A stretch of 9,645 nucleotides of DNA from assembly GCA_964566765.1 (NCBI GenBank), contig CAZMJI010000038.1, positions 1 through 9,645 on the forward strand, given 5' to 3'. The notes under the pieces were generated by a model. It was given only the letters and a program-made list of their open reading frames with translations. It did no database searches and was not told the origin of the DNA. This DNA is from Thioglobus_B sp964566765 (GTDB taxonomy: Bacteria; Pseudomonadota; Gammaproteobacteria; PS1; Pseudothioglobaceae). The translations under genes were made by a program, and so were the position numbers. How positions within the stretch are numbered: the stretch's first letter is position 1; every line of letters begins with the position of its first letter. This document shows, in pieces, positions 1-6,262 of the stretch.

Positions 1-82
1 CTTCATCCTTAAGACCAGTGGCTCTCAGTAGAGAGCGGTGCGGGGTTTTATCAAATCCTTTTTTAACTGTATCGCTTCGCAT
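1..82 (-). CDS. ilvD: Dihydroxy-acid dehydratase, N-terminal fragment (cut by window edge)
   Basis: Reading the minus strand from the ATG at 82-80 gives 27 residues that start MRSDTVKKGFDKTPHRS and continue LLRATGLKDE, then leave the window. This is the conserved opening of one IlvD subfamily (MRSD-x-x-KKGF-x-x-x-PHRSLLRATGL), not the MPKYRS-type opening of the E. coli enzyme. IlvD is a cytosolic Fe-S dehydratase that converts dihydroxy acids to 2-keto acids in valine, isoleucine and leucine synthesis; the cluster cysteines lie outside the window. An in-frame TGA two codons upstream fixes ATG 82 as the first possible start. No clear Shine-Dalgarno sequence precedes it. The gene is divergent from the GNAT gene across 57 bp. 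The subfamily call rests on a short but distinctive N-terminus. Confidence 0.85.
   Translation of the reverse strand, partial: MRSDTVKKGFDKTPHRSLLRATGLKDE
21..36. repeat. Perfect 6-bp hairpin inside the start of ilvD
   Basis: GCTCTC-AGTA-GAGAGC is a perfect inverted repeat with a 4-base loop. It falls at about codons 16-21 of ilvD. It is not followed directly by a T tract on either strand, so it is not a convincing terminator. It could be a minor structure in the ilvD message or simply chance. Confidence 0.3.
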
Positions 83-139
83 TTGTCATATCAAATAAGT
101 AAAAAATTAAATTTTAGACTAAAATAGCGGGTTTTACCC
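83..139. promoter_or_regulatory. Divergent ilvD / GNAT intergenic promoter region
   Basis: This 57-bp AT-rich gap lies between two divergent start codons, so it should hold promoters for both directions. For the plus strand, TTGTCA at 83-88 matches five of six consensus -35 bases, with a weak -10 (TTAAAT, 107-112) 18 bases further on. TAAAAT at 120-125 is a second -10 candidate without a good -35 partner. The minus-strand promoter for ilvD is not clear. The assignment rests on gene layout and hexamer matches only. Confidence 0.4.
129..139. repeat. Short inverted repeat abutting the GNAT start codon
   Basis: GGGT-TTT-ACCC is a perfect 4-bp inverted repeat with a 3-base loop. It ends on the base before ATG 140 and occupies the place where a ribosome binding site would sit. 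No Shine-Dalgarno sequence is otherwise visible. It may modulate initiation or be chance. Confidence 0.25.
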
Positions 140-583
140 ATGTTTATGCAGGCTGAATTGAATACCGCACAGCAAATTCTCGCACTGATTGCACCGTTTG
201 TTCGTGAGGGTAAAATTCTGCCCAGAACAGAGGCTGAGATTGCGCAGAACCTGAGTGATTATGTGCTCTTATTTGAAGATCAAGAGCTGGTGGCTTGTGC
301 TGGTTTAAAAGATTGCCAAGAGGGCTCTACGGGTGAGATTTATTCCTTAGCGGTCAAGCAAAGCAAACAAGATCAAGGTCTGTCTAAGCAGTTGTTGGAT
401 AAGCTGCTAGAGAAAGCCAAACAAGAAGGTTTTCACAAGGTCTTTGCCCTTAGTAAGCATGGTGGCCAGTGGTTTACTAAGCACGGTTTTACAGTGATGA
501 AGATCAGCGACCTGCCAAGCCATCGACAACAAAAATTTGACCATCAACGCAACTCATCAATCTATTTCAAAGATGTTAATTAA
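140..583 (+). CDS. Stand-alone GNAT N-acetyltransferase, ArgA C-terminal-domain-like
   Basis: A 147-residue GNAT-fold protein that transfers acetyl from acetyl-CoA to an amine. The order of motifs resembles the acetyltransferase domain of N-acetylglutamate synthase: an opening helix with ILALIAPFVREGKILPR (residues 13-29), the strand VACAGLKD, GEIYSLAVKQ (65-74), the acetyl-CoA pyrophosphate loop QDQGLS (77-82), and WF-x-x-HGF (111-117). The loop consensus Q/R-x-x-G-x-G/A is relaxed at its last position, which is Ser. The amino-acid-kinase domain of classical ArgA is absent, so this would be a short-form enzyme making N-acetylglutamate for arginine synthesis, or an acetyltransferase for another substrate. 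ATG 146 is an alternative start. The gene overlaps rnt by 11 bp and probably shares its message. Confidence 0.75.
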   Translation: MFMQAELNTAQQILALIAPFVREGKILPRTEAEIAQNLSDYVLLFEDQELVACAGLKDCQEGSTGEIYSLAVKQSKQDQGLSKQLLDKLLEKAKQEGFHKVFALSKHGGQWFTKHGFTVMKISDLPSHRQQKFDHQRNSSIYFKDVN

Positions 584-1172
584 AGATCGTATTCGTGGCT
601 ATCTGCCGGTGGTTGTCGATATTGAAACCGCAGGTTTTAATGCGCAAACTGACGCTATGTTAGAGATTTGTGCGGTGGTGGTTGATGTGGATGAGCAGGG
701 GGTTTTTTATCAGCAAGCGCCACTACACTTCCACGTAGAGCCTTTTGTCGGTGCCAACATTGAAGACAGTGCGATTAAATTTAACGGCATTGATATCAAC
801 AACCCCTTCCGTCAAGCGGTGAGTGAAAAAGAAGCTCTAGGGCAAATCTTTAATGCAGTCAGAACACAGATTAAAAATACCGATTGTACGCGTGCCATCT
901 TGGTGGGTCATAATGCCTTTTTTGACCTAGGTTTTCTGTATGCTGCCAGTGAACGAGCCAAGCTTAAAAATCCTTTTCATCAATTCTCCACCATTGATAC
1001 GGTCAGCCTATCAGCACTCTATCACGGTGAAACCGTGTTGGCCAAGGCCTTAGCTCAAGCCGGCATTGACTTTGATAATGCACAGGCGCATTCTGCCCTG
1101 TACGACACACGGAAAACCGCTGAGCTATTCTGTCAGATCTTTAACGCTCAACAATATCAAAGAAACGATTAA
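573..1172 (+). CDS. rnt: Ribonuclease T
   Basis: A 199-residue DEDDh 3'-5' exoribonuclease that trims the 3' ends of tRNA (end turnover), 5S and 23S rRNA, acting as a homodimer in the cytosol. Catalytic residues are visible as D16 and E18 (VVDIETAGF), D118 (GHNAFFD), H173 and D178 (QAHSALYDT). LHFHVEPFVGAN (51-62) and FNGID (70-74) are near-identical to the E. coli enzyme. The reading frame can be extended to a TTG at 537, but ATG 573 is preferred: it is a stronger codon, leaves a small overlap with the GNAT gene, and puts the catalytic Asp seven residues earlier than D23 of the 215-residue E. coli protein. No Shine-Dalgarno is obvious, so initiation probably depends on coupling to the upstream gene. 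The 3' end overlaps pxpC by 32 bp. Confidence 0.95.
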   Translation: MLIKDRIRGYLPVVVDIETAGFNAQTDAMLEICAVVVDVDEQGVFYQQAPLHFHVEPFVGANIEDSAIKFNGIDINNPFRQAVSEKEALGQIFNAVRTQIKNTDCTRAILVGHNAFFDLGFLYAASERAKLKNPFHQFSTIDTVSLSALYHGETVLAKALAQAGIDFDNAQAHSALYDTRKTAELFCQIFNAQQYQRND

Positions 1173-2052
1173 ACTTTAGACGTTCTGTTTGCGCCTGGTC
1201 AATGGTGATTGGGGTAAAGCGCACTTTGGCGCCAGGTTGTTGTTGCGCTAAGAGCGACAAGTCCAGTGAAAATACGGTGCCAATTTTGGGATAACCACCA
1301 ATGGTTGGCGCGTCTTTTAACAGGATAATCGGCAGACCGTCATTGGCAATCTCCACCGAGCCATAACTCATGCCTTCAGAAATCATACGCTCGCGCTTGA
1401 GCGCAATCGGCGCCCCTGAGAGGCGGCAACCACTGCGATCACTGGCATTGCTCACTTGGTAAGTTTGGTTGAAAAACAGATCGCGTTGATTGATGCTAAA
1501 CTCACTAAACTGATAGCTGGGTAAAAGACGTAGCACCACCTCATTGCTGTAATTGGGTAGATATTCTGTGGGCATAAAGCGATCGGCTGCGGCGCTAGAT
1601 TCATCGCATTTTAAGACCTCACCACATTCAATCTTGCGACCAATATGCTCACGCAGATTAACCGATCTGGCGCCAAATAATAGCTGAGTATTAAACCCAC
1701 CACGCACGCACAAATAAGCCCGCACACCAGATTTAGGCACGCCCCAGCTAAGGTGGTCGCCTGGAGAGATTTGCAGACTGTGCCAAAGTTGTGCACGCAC
1801 ACCATTGATTCTAAATTCCAGATCAGCGCCAGTGACAGCAATCAGACAAGCCTGTGTGGCTTGCAGCTCGAACGCACCAAAGGTAATCTCAATGGCGCTG
1901 GCATTAAAAGGGTTGTCTAATAGATAGTTACCCCATGCGTAAGCATGCTCGTCCATCGCCCCACATCGGCTCATACCCTGGGCACCGTGGTCTAGGCGAC
2001 CATAATCCTGGATGGTGGCTAAAAAACCTGCTTTTAGCACCTTAAAACTCAT
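1141..2052 (-). CDS. pxpC: 5-oxoprolinase subunit PxpC (biotin-dependent carboxyltransferase/KipA family)
   Basis: A 303-residue member of the YbgK/KipA family, one of three subunits of the prokaryotic ATP-dependent 5-oxoprolinase that opens 5-oxoproline to glutamate. Family landmarks: TIQDYGR (13-19), GAMDEHAY (31-38), AIEITFGAFE (53-62), VTGADLEFRINGV (73-85), SGVRAYLCVRGG (108-119), SDRSGCRLSG (204-213) and KDAPTIGGYPKIG (246-258). The length is close to the 310-residue E. coli protein. The ATG overlaps the pxpB stop as ATGA (4 bp), with a G-rich stretch (2059-2063, GGGGG on the coding strand) a few bases upstream that could serve as the ribosome site. The last 32 bp are shared with the end of rnt on the other strand. 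The family name includes carboxyltransferases of urea amidolyase; the pxpA neighbour favours oxoprolinase. Confidence 0.93.
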   Translation of the reverse strand: MSFKVLKAGFLATIQDYGRLDHGAQGMSRCGAMDEHAYAWGNYLLDNPFNASAIEITFGAFELQATQACLIAVTGADLEFRINGVRAQLWHSLQISPGDHLSWGVPKSGVRAYLCVRGGFNTQLLFGARSVNLREHIGRKIECGEVLKCDESSAAADRFMPTEYLPNYSNEVVLRLLPSYQFSEFSINQRDLFFNQTYQVSNASDRSGCRLSGAPIALKRERMISEGMSYGSVEIANDGLPIILLKDAPTIGGYPKIGTVFSLDLSLLAQQQPGAKVRFTPITIDQAQTERLKFNRFFDIVER

Positions 2053-2732
2053 AACACACCCCCGTTATCCAGGTATTCATCACGGGTAATTGGGTAGAAC
2101 TGCACATAATCCCCTACCTTGAAGCGCTCAGCACTCTCGGGATTGTCTAGAGACAGGTCTAATAGGGTGCGGCCTACAATGTTCCAGCCACCAGAGGATT
2201 GGGTTGGATAAACCGCGGTTTGACTCTCGGCAATACCCACACTGCCTGCGGGAATACTGACCCGAGGTGTGGCCAGTCTGGGTGCTTGGATACGCTGATC
2301 CACCTCACCCAAAAAAGCGAATGCTGGGGCGAAGCCAATGGCGTAGATTAAATAAGGCTGGGTTGAGTGAATCTCGATGAATTCCTCCAGGCTTAGTGCT
2401 TTATCGGCCAATAGTTGCGCTAAGTCTAGGCCGACCTCGGTTGAATAGTACACCGGAATGTATACCGTCTCTGGCGTTTGTGCCTGGGCGTCAATCACCG
2501 CCTTGGTCAGCAGATTATCAAGCTGCGTATAAAACGCTTGATACTGAATTTGGCTGATGTCGTAGTACACTAAGATTGAGGTATACGAAGGAATCAGATC
2601 AACAATCACCGATGAAAGTTGCGATTTTAGCAGTTTGGTCACAGCCGCAATATGCCCAGGTAGTGCCTTGTCAATGGCATTACCAAAATAAATCAAGACG
2701 GAATTCTCGCCAGCCAGGCTAATCTTGTGCAT
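2049..2732 (-). CDS. pxpB: 5-oxoprolinase subunit PxpB (KipI/YbgJ family)
   Basis: A 227-residue KipI/YbgJ-family protein, slightly longer than E. coli PxpB (218). It partners PxpC, with a cyclophilin-like carboxyl-terminal domain. Visible landmarks are YIPVYYSTEVGLDL (91-104), GFAPAFAFLG (133-142), PRLATPRVSIPAGSVGIA (151-168), QTAVYP (171-176) and GGWNIVGRT (181-189), which together are diagnostic. In Bacillus the homologue KipI inhibits the sporulation kinase KinA, but here the adjacent pxpA and pxpC make the oxoprolinase role more likely. Its ATG lies inside the end of pxpA (14-bp overlap) and its stop overlaps the pxpC start, so all three subunits look translationally coupled. No independent Shine-Dalgarno is evident. 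Confidence 0.94.
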   Translation of the reverse strand: MHKISLAGENSVLIYFGNAIDKALPGHIAAVTKLLKSQLSSVIVDLIPSYTSILVYYDISQIQYQAFYTQLDNLLTKAVIDAQAQTPETVYIPVYYSTEVGLDLAQLLADKALSLEEFIEIHSTQPYLIYAIGFAPAFAFLGEVDQRIQAPRLATPRVSIPAGSVGIAESQTAVYPTQSSGGWNIVGRTLLDLSLDNPESAERFKVGDYVQFYPITRDEYLDNGGVL

Positions 2733-3411
2733 GATTTAATTGCTTAAGCGCTTCCACAGAAGCCGGGTTATCACTATGAAAACAAATTGTATCAATCTTT
2801 AGACTCTGATCGTTTGTAAAATGCCAGAATTGATCCACAATTTTTTGCGGGTCATTCAGCACTGCGCCAGACTCGGTGCGAGGCAGCATGGCCAGCCCTC
2901 GATAACCTCGATCAGCAAAAACCTCGTGCAGCAACCTCAGGCCATAGCGCTTCTCATAAGGCGCCACATAATCGGCAAAACCCGCTTGCACCACTAAGTT
3001 AAGATCAACACCCGTTTGACTGATCACCGAACAAAGGGCGTCCAACACCTCTGGGCGATTCATCATGTCGTGATACAAGGCGCCATGTGGCTTGACATAG
3101 CTCAGCTGCAGATTGAGTTGTTGGCAAATACGCTGAAAATCTAACAGTTGATTACTGACTAATTGTGCCAATTCACTCACTGAGAGTGACTGACTAATGC
3201 GTCCAAAATTGGCCTTGTCCGGATAGGCAGGATGCACCCCGACTTCTACCTGATGTTGCTGCGCCAACATTAGGGTTTCTCTGATGCTGTCCTCGTTGCC
3301 TGCATGAGCACCACAGGCGATGTTGGCCATGTCAATCAGTGGCATCACAATTGGGTCAGGGTTGGGGCTTAAACACTCACCCAGGTCACAGTTAATTAAG
3401 GTCTTACTCAC
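2719..3411 (-). CDS. pxpA: 5-oxoprolinase subunit PxpA (LamB/YcsF family)
   Basis: A 230-residue LamB/YcsF-family protein, the first gene of a pxpA-pxpB-pxpC operon that recycles 5-oxoproline (pyroglutamate) to glutamate. Landmarks are CDLGE (8-12), ANIACGAHAGN (29-39), VGVHPAYPD (57-65), FGR (69-71), VKPHGALY (106-113), EVFADRGY (163-170) and LPRTESGAV (176-184). Two motifs depart from the sequence I remember for E. coli PxpA: GFHAGD is GAHAGN, and HGD is HSD (212-214). The start is GTG; it aligns within one residue of the E. coli start and no in-frame ATG lies nearby upstream. No Shine-Dalgarno is visible. The gene is a little shorter than E. coli PxpA (244). Function of this divergent copy is inferred from family and context. 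Confidence 0.92.
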   Translation of the reverse strand: MSKTLINCDLGECLSPNPDPIVMPLIDMANIACGAHAGNEDSIRETLMLAQQHQVEVGVHPAYPDKANFGRISQSLSVSELAQLVSNQLLDFQRICQQLNLQLSYVKPHGALYHDMMNRPEVLDALCSVISQTGVDLNLVVQAGFADYVAPYEKRYGLRLLHEVFADRGYRGLAMLPRTESGAVLNDPQKIVDQFWHFTNDQSLKIDTICFHSDNPASVEALKQLNHAQD

Positions 3412-3467
3412 CAGCGTCTAGATTATAATTATCGGTACAAAATTCACACTATTATAAGGTTTTATTT
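3412..3467. promoter_or_regulatory. Divergent pxpA / dut promoter region
   Basis: A 56-bp gap between divergent start codons. It contains the palindrome ATTATAAT (3422-3429), which presents a perfect TATAAT on both strands (3424-3429 plus, 3427-3422 minus). A second ATTATAA copy lies at 3451-3457 and offers TATAAT to the minus strand at 3456-3451. No good -35 hexamer pairs cleanly with any of these. If the near palindrome drives pxpA, its message would begin only a few bases before GTG 3411. AAGG at 3456-3459 is a plausible ribosome site for dut, 8 bases before its ATG. Confidence 0.45.
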
Positions 3468-4127
3468 ATGAATCAAATTCAACAAATGTTTGCCCTACAG
3501 AAAGAGCTGAATGACGCCACCAATGGCGAGATCTGGACTGAGGGCGCTACCAAGGAAGGGCGTATCATTTCTTGGCACCGTTGCATCTATATGGAAGCTG
3601 CTGAAGCCATTGACTCGTTTAACTGGAAACATTGGAAAAACATTGAAGCTGAGCATGACTGGGACAATGCCCGTGTTGAGTTGGTAGACATTTGGCATTT
3701 TATTATGTCAGAAGGTATCCATATTGGCGATACTCGCTACGCAGAAGCCTTTTTAGAGATGCAACCAGAGCGTGATCCAGACGGTGAAAAACTGATTGAG
3801 ATTTTCGAGAAAATTGTCGCCGCCTCAGCACAATCCTGCATCGATCATACAGAGAACAAATACCACCAGGTGGTCAACCTATTCTTTGAAGCACTAAAAA
3901 CCATTGGCATGGATGTTGGCGAGCTGTACAAGCGTTACGTGGTAAAAAACCAGCTCAATCAATTCAGACAGGATCATGGTTATAAGGACGGCACTTACAT
4001 CAAGATGTGGGATGCGGTTGAAGACAACGTGATTGCTTTTAACTTAATGGAAGAGCATCCTGATCTATCACCGGACGAGCTTTACCAACGTCTAGAGACA
4101 GAATACGAACGCTTAACCAGTGAGTAA
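3468..4127 (+). CDS. Dimeric all-alpha dUTP diphosphatase (dUTPase_2 family)
   Basis: A 219-residue all-alpha NTP pyrophosphohydrolase of the MazG-related dimeric dUTPase family, unrelated in fold to the trimeric Dut of E. coli. It should hydrolyse dUTP (and probably dUDP) to dUMP with Mg2+, keeping uracil out of DNA and supplying thymidylate synthesis. The metal-binding signature is visible as E43-x-x-E46 (MEAAEAIDSFNWKHW) and E71-x-x-D74 (ELVDIWHF), with 24 residues between the two halves. A second helical part follows, with YHQVVNLFFEALKTIGMD and a NQLNQFRQDHGYKDGTY segment typical of the family. It heads an operon and overlaps selD by 8 bp. Related phage enzymes also act on dCTP, so substrate range is inferred rather than shown. 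Confidence 0.88.
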   Translation: MNQIQQMFALQKELNDATNGEIWTEGATKEGRIISWHRCIYMEAAEAIDSFNWKHWKNIEAEHDWDNARVELVDIWHFIMSEGIHIGDTRYAEAFLEMQPERDPDGEKLIEIFEKIVAASAQSCIDHTENKYHQVVNLFFEALKTIGMDVGELYKRYVVKNQLNQFRQDHGYKDGTYIKMWDAVEDNVIAFNLMEEHPDLSPDELYQRLETEYERLTSE

Positions 4128-5169
4128 TATCGATCAGGTCCGCATGACCGAATACAGTCACGGTCAAGGCTGTGGTTGTAAGATCTCACCCAAAGTACTG
4201 GATACCATCCTACACTCTGATATTAAAGAGGTGGTAGACCCCAAATTATTGGTTGGCAATGCCTCACGCGATGACGCCGCAGTTTATGATCTAGGTAATG
4301 GTGAGGCAGTGATCTCCACCACCGATTTCTTTATGCCGATTGTCGATGATGCGCACACCTTTGGTCGCATTGCCGCCACCAATGCCATTAGTGACATCTA
4401 CGCCATGGGTGGCGAGCCACTGATGGCGATTGCAATTTTTGGCTGGCCACTGGACAAGCTCCCGCCTGAAGTGGGTCAACAAGTGATTGAAGGCGGTCGT
4501 CGCGTGTGTCAAGAAGCAGGCATCAATTTGGCTGGTGGTCATAGTATTGACTCACCCGAGCCTATCTTTGGCTTAGCGGTGACTGGCAAGGTTAAGATTA
4601 AACACTTGAAAGAGAATTCTAAGGCACAAGTAGGTGATCGACTGTTTCTCACCAAGCCCTTGGGTATTGGCATCTTAAGCACCGCACAAAAGCAGAAAAA
4701 AATTACCCAGTCTGATGCGCAAATGGCCATCGATACCATGTGTCAACTCAATGATATCGGTGCCAAACTTGCCAGTTTAGAAGGTGTTCATGCGATCACC
4801 GATGTGACCGGTTTTGGTCTGGGCGGGCATCTGGTAGAGGTTTGCCAAGGCTCAGGCGTATCAGCACGTATTGAGCGTGCCAAGATTCCAGTTCTGGATC
4901 ACGTATTTGACTACTTAGCGCAAGGCTGCTCACCTGGGGGTGCGCAACGTAATTTTGACAGCTATGGTCAGCACCTATCAGCCATGGATCAGCAAACACA
5001 ATCGATTGTCTGTGACCCACAAACCAGTGGTGGTTTACTGATTAGCGTCAGCGAATCAGCACAAGATCAGTGTCAGCAATTACTCAAAGAGGCCGGCCTG
5101 CATTGTGAGTCAATCGGCGAGATGATCGCAGGCAGTGGTCATCAGCCTTTGGTACAAATCAGTGACTAA
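4120..5169 (+). CDS. selD: Selenide, water dikinase (selenophosphate synthetase)
   Basis: A 349-residue SelD that makes monoselenophosphate from selenide and ATP, the selenium donor for SelU and for selenocysteine synthesis. The catalytic loop is SHGQGCGCK with C18 and K21, matching E. coli C17 and K20. The codon at position 18 is TGT, so this is a Cys form, not a selenoprotein. Further landmarks are RDDAAVYDLGNG (50-61), STTDFFMPIVDD (66-77), FGRIAATNAISDIYAMGG (81-98), AGGHSID (138-144), TDVTGFGLGGH (227-237) and CDPQTSGGLL (298-307). The GTG start at 4120 is supported because MSNIDQVRMTEYSHG aligns with the E. coli N-terminus with one extra residue; ATG 4144 would remove eight residues. 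It is coupled to dut (8-bp overlap) and to selU (8-bp overlap). Confidence 0.97.
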   Translation: MSNIDQVRMTEYSHGQGCGCKISPKVLDTILHSDIKEVVDPKLLVGNASRDDAAVYDLGNGEAVISTTDFFMPIVDDAHTFGRIAATNAISDIYAMGGEPLMAIAIFGWPLDKLPPEVGQQVIEGGRRVCQEAGINLAGGHSIDSPEPIFGLAVTGKVKIKHLKENSKAQVGDRLFLTKPLGIGILSTAQKQKKITQSDAQMAIDTMCQLNDIGAKLASLEGVHAITDVTGFGLGGHLVEVCQGSGVSARIERAKIPVLDHVFDYLAQGCSPGGAQRNFDSYGQHLSAMDQQTQSIVCDPQTSGGLLISVSESAQDQCQQLLKEAGLHCESIGEMIAGSGHQPLVQISD

Positions 5170-6262
5170 AGAACTCACACTGATTGAAGACTTTAAGCAA
5201 CTGTTCTTAAGTGACACACCACTGATTGATACCCGCGCGCCAATTGAGTTTGCTCAGGGTGCTTTTCCTTACACTGATAGCCTGCCACTGATGAGCGACA
5301 AAGAACGTGAAGCTGTCGGCACTTGTTACAAAAACCAGGGTCAAGACAGTGCCATTGAATTGGGGCATCAATTGGTCAGTGGTGAGGTTAAACAAGCACG
5401 CATTCAGGCCTGGCTTGACTTTATTCACAAGCACCCTGAAGGCGCACTGTATTGTTTTCGTGGCGGTCTGCGTAGCCAAATTACCCAGCGCTGGATTTAT
5501 GAGGCTTCGGGTATTGACTACCCACGCATCAAAGGTGGTTACAAAGCCCTGCGTCGCTTTTTAATCGATGAAACAGCGCGCATTATAGAACAAGTCAATC
5601 CAGTGGTGATTGGCGGACAAACCGGCTGCGGCAAAACCTTGCTACTGGATCGCCTTAAGCAAAAAATTGACCTAGAGGGTTTGGCCAATCACCGAGGCTC
5701 AGCCTTTGGCAACACCACCACCAGACAACCCACACAGATCAGTTTTGAGAATCAATTGGGCATTGAGCTGATTAAAAAACAGCATCACAACAGCTTGGTG
5801 TTTGAAGATGAGGGGCCAAACATTGGCACCGTGCATATTCCTGAGGTATTGAAAAACAAAACCCAGGTGGCTGATTTGCTGTTGCTAGAGGCCGATCTTG
5901 AAACCCGCATTCAAGTCAGTATGGATGCTTATGTCATCAATATGTATCAAGGCTTTGCCGATCAGCAGGCGGACACGGCATTGGCGGATTTTTCTAACTA
6001 TTGGCTCTCCAGTCTAGAGCGCATTCAAAAACGTCTGGGGCTAGAGCGCTACCGGGTGGCCAAAGCACAAGTACTGTCCGCCTTATCTGAGTTCCAACAT
6101 CAGGGTAATTTTGAAGGCTTTATACCGATTGTTACCTCACTCTTGGTCGACTACTACGATCCGATGTATAACTATCAAATCAGCAAGAAGGCCGATCGCA
6201 TTGTGTTTAGGGGTGAGGCGGACGCGGTACTTGAGTACCTACAAACTCGCTCAATCTCTTGA
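5162..6262 (+). CDS. selU: tRNA 2-selenouridine synthase SelU
   Basis: A 366-residue two-domain enzyme (also called MnmH or YbbB) that converts 2-thiouridine at wobble position 34 of Lys, Glu and Gln tRNAs to 2-selenouridine, via an S-geranylated intermediate, using selenophosphate. The N-terminal rhodanese-like domain carries IDTRAPIEF (22-30), AVGTCYKNQG (51-60) and catalytic C98 in YCFRGGLRS, equivalent to E. coli C97. A P-loop follows at GQTGCGKT (152-159), then DLEGLANHRGSAFG and the C-terminal YYDPMYNYQ. The open frame extends to GTG 5135, but GTG 5162 is chosen because it aligns with the 364-residue E. coli start and gives an 8-bp overlap with the selD stop. The 3' end overlaps the ferredoxin gene on the other strand by 12 bp. 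Confidence 0.95.
   Translation: MTKELTLIEDFKQLFLSDTPLIDTRAPIEFAQGAFPYTDSLPLMSDKEREAVGTCYKNQGQDSAIELGHQLVSGEVKQARIQAWLDFIHKHPEGALYCFRGGLRSQITQRWIYEASGIDYPRIKGGYKALRRFLIDETARIIEQVNPVVIGGQTGCGKTLLLDRLKQKIDLEGLANHRGSAFGNTTTRQPTQISFENQLGIELIKKQHHNSLVFEDEGPNIGTVHIPEVLKNKTQVADLLLLEADLETRIQVSMDAYVINMYQGFADQQADTALADFSNYWLSSLERIQKRLGLERYRVAKAQVLSALSEFQHQGNFEGFIPIVTSLLVDYYDPMYNYQISKKADRIVFRGEADAVLEYLQTRSIS

Noticed and set aside
21..49. Hairpin followed by GGTGCGGGGTTTT as a possible terminator
   Set aside because: The T run is short, interrupted from the stem by about nine bases, and the region is the coding start of ilvD.
286..293. GCTGGTGG, identical to the E. coli Chi site (another copy at 4531-4538 in selD)
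   Set aside because: Two copies of an 8-mer made of common codons are expected by chance in coding DNA, and Chi sequences differ outside close E. coli relatives.
537..572. TTG-initiated 12-residue N-terminal extension of RNase T
   Set aside because: It would overlap the GNAT gene by 47 bp, uses a weak start codon and has no family similarity; ATG 573 gives a natural start.
5135..5161. GTG-initiated 9-residue N-terminal extension of SelU
   Set aside because: It lies inside selD and extends beyond the aligned E. coli N-terminus; GTG 5162 fits both the alignment and the operon overlap pattern.
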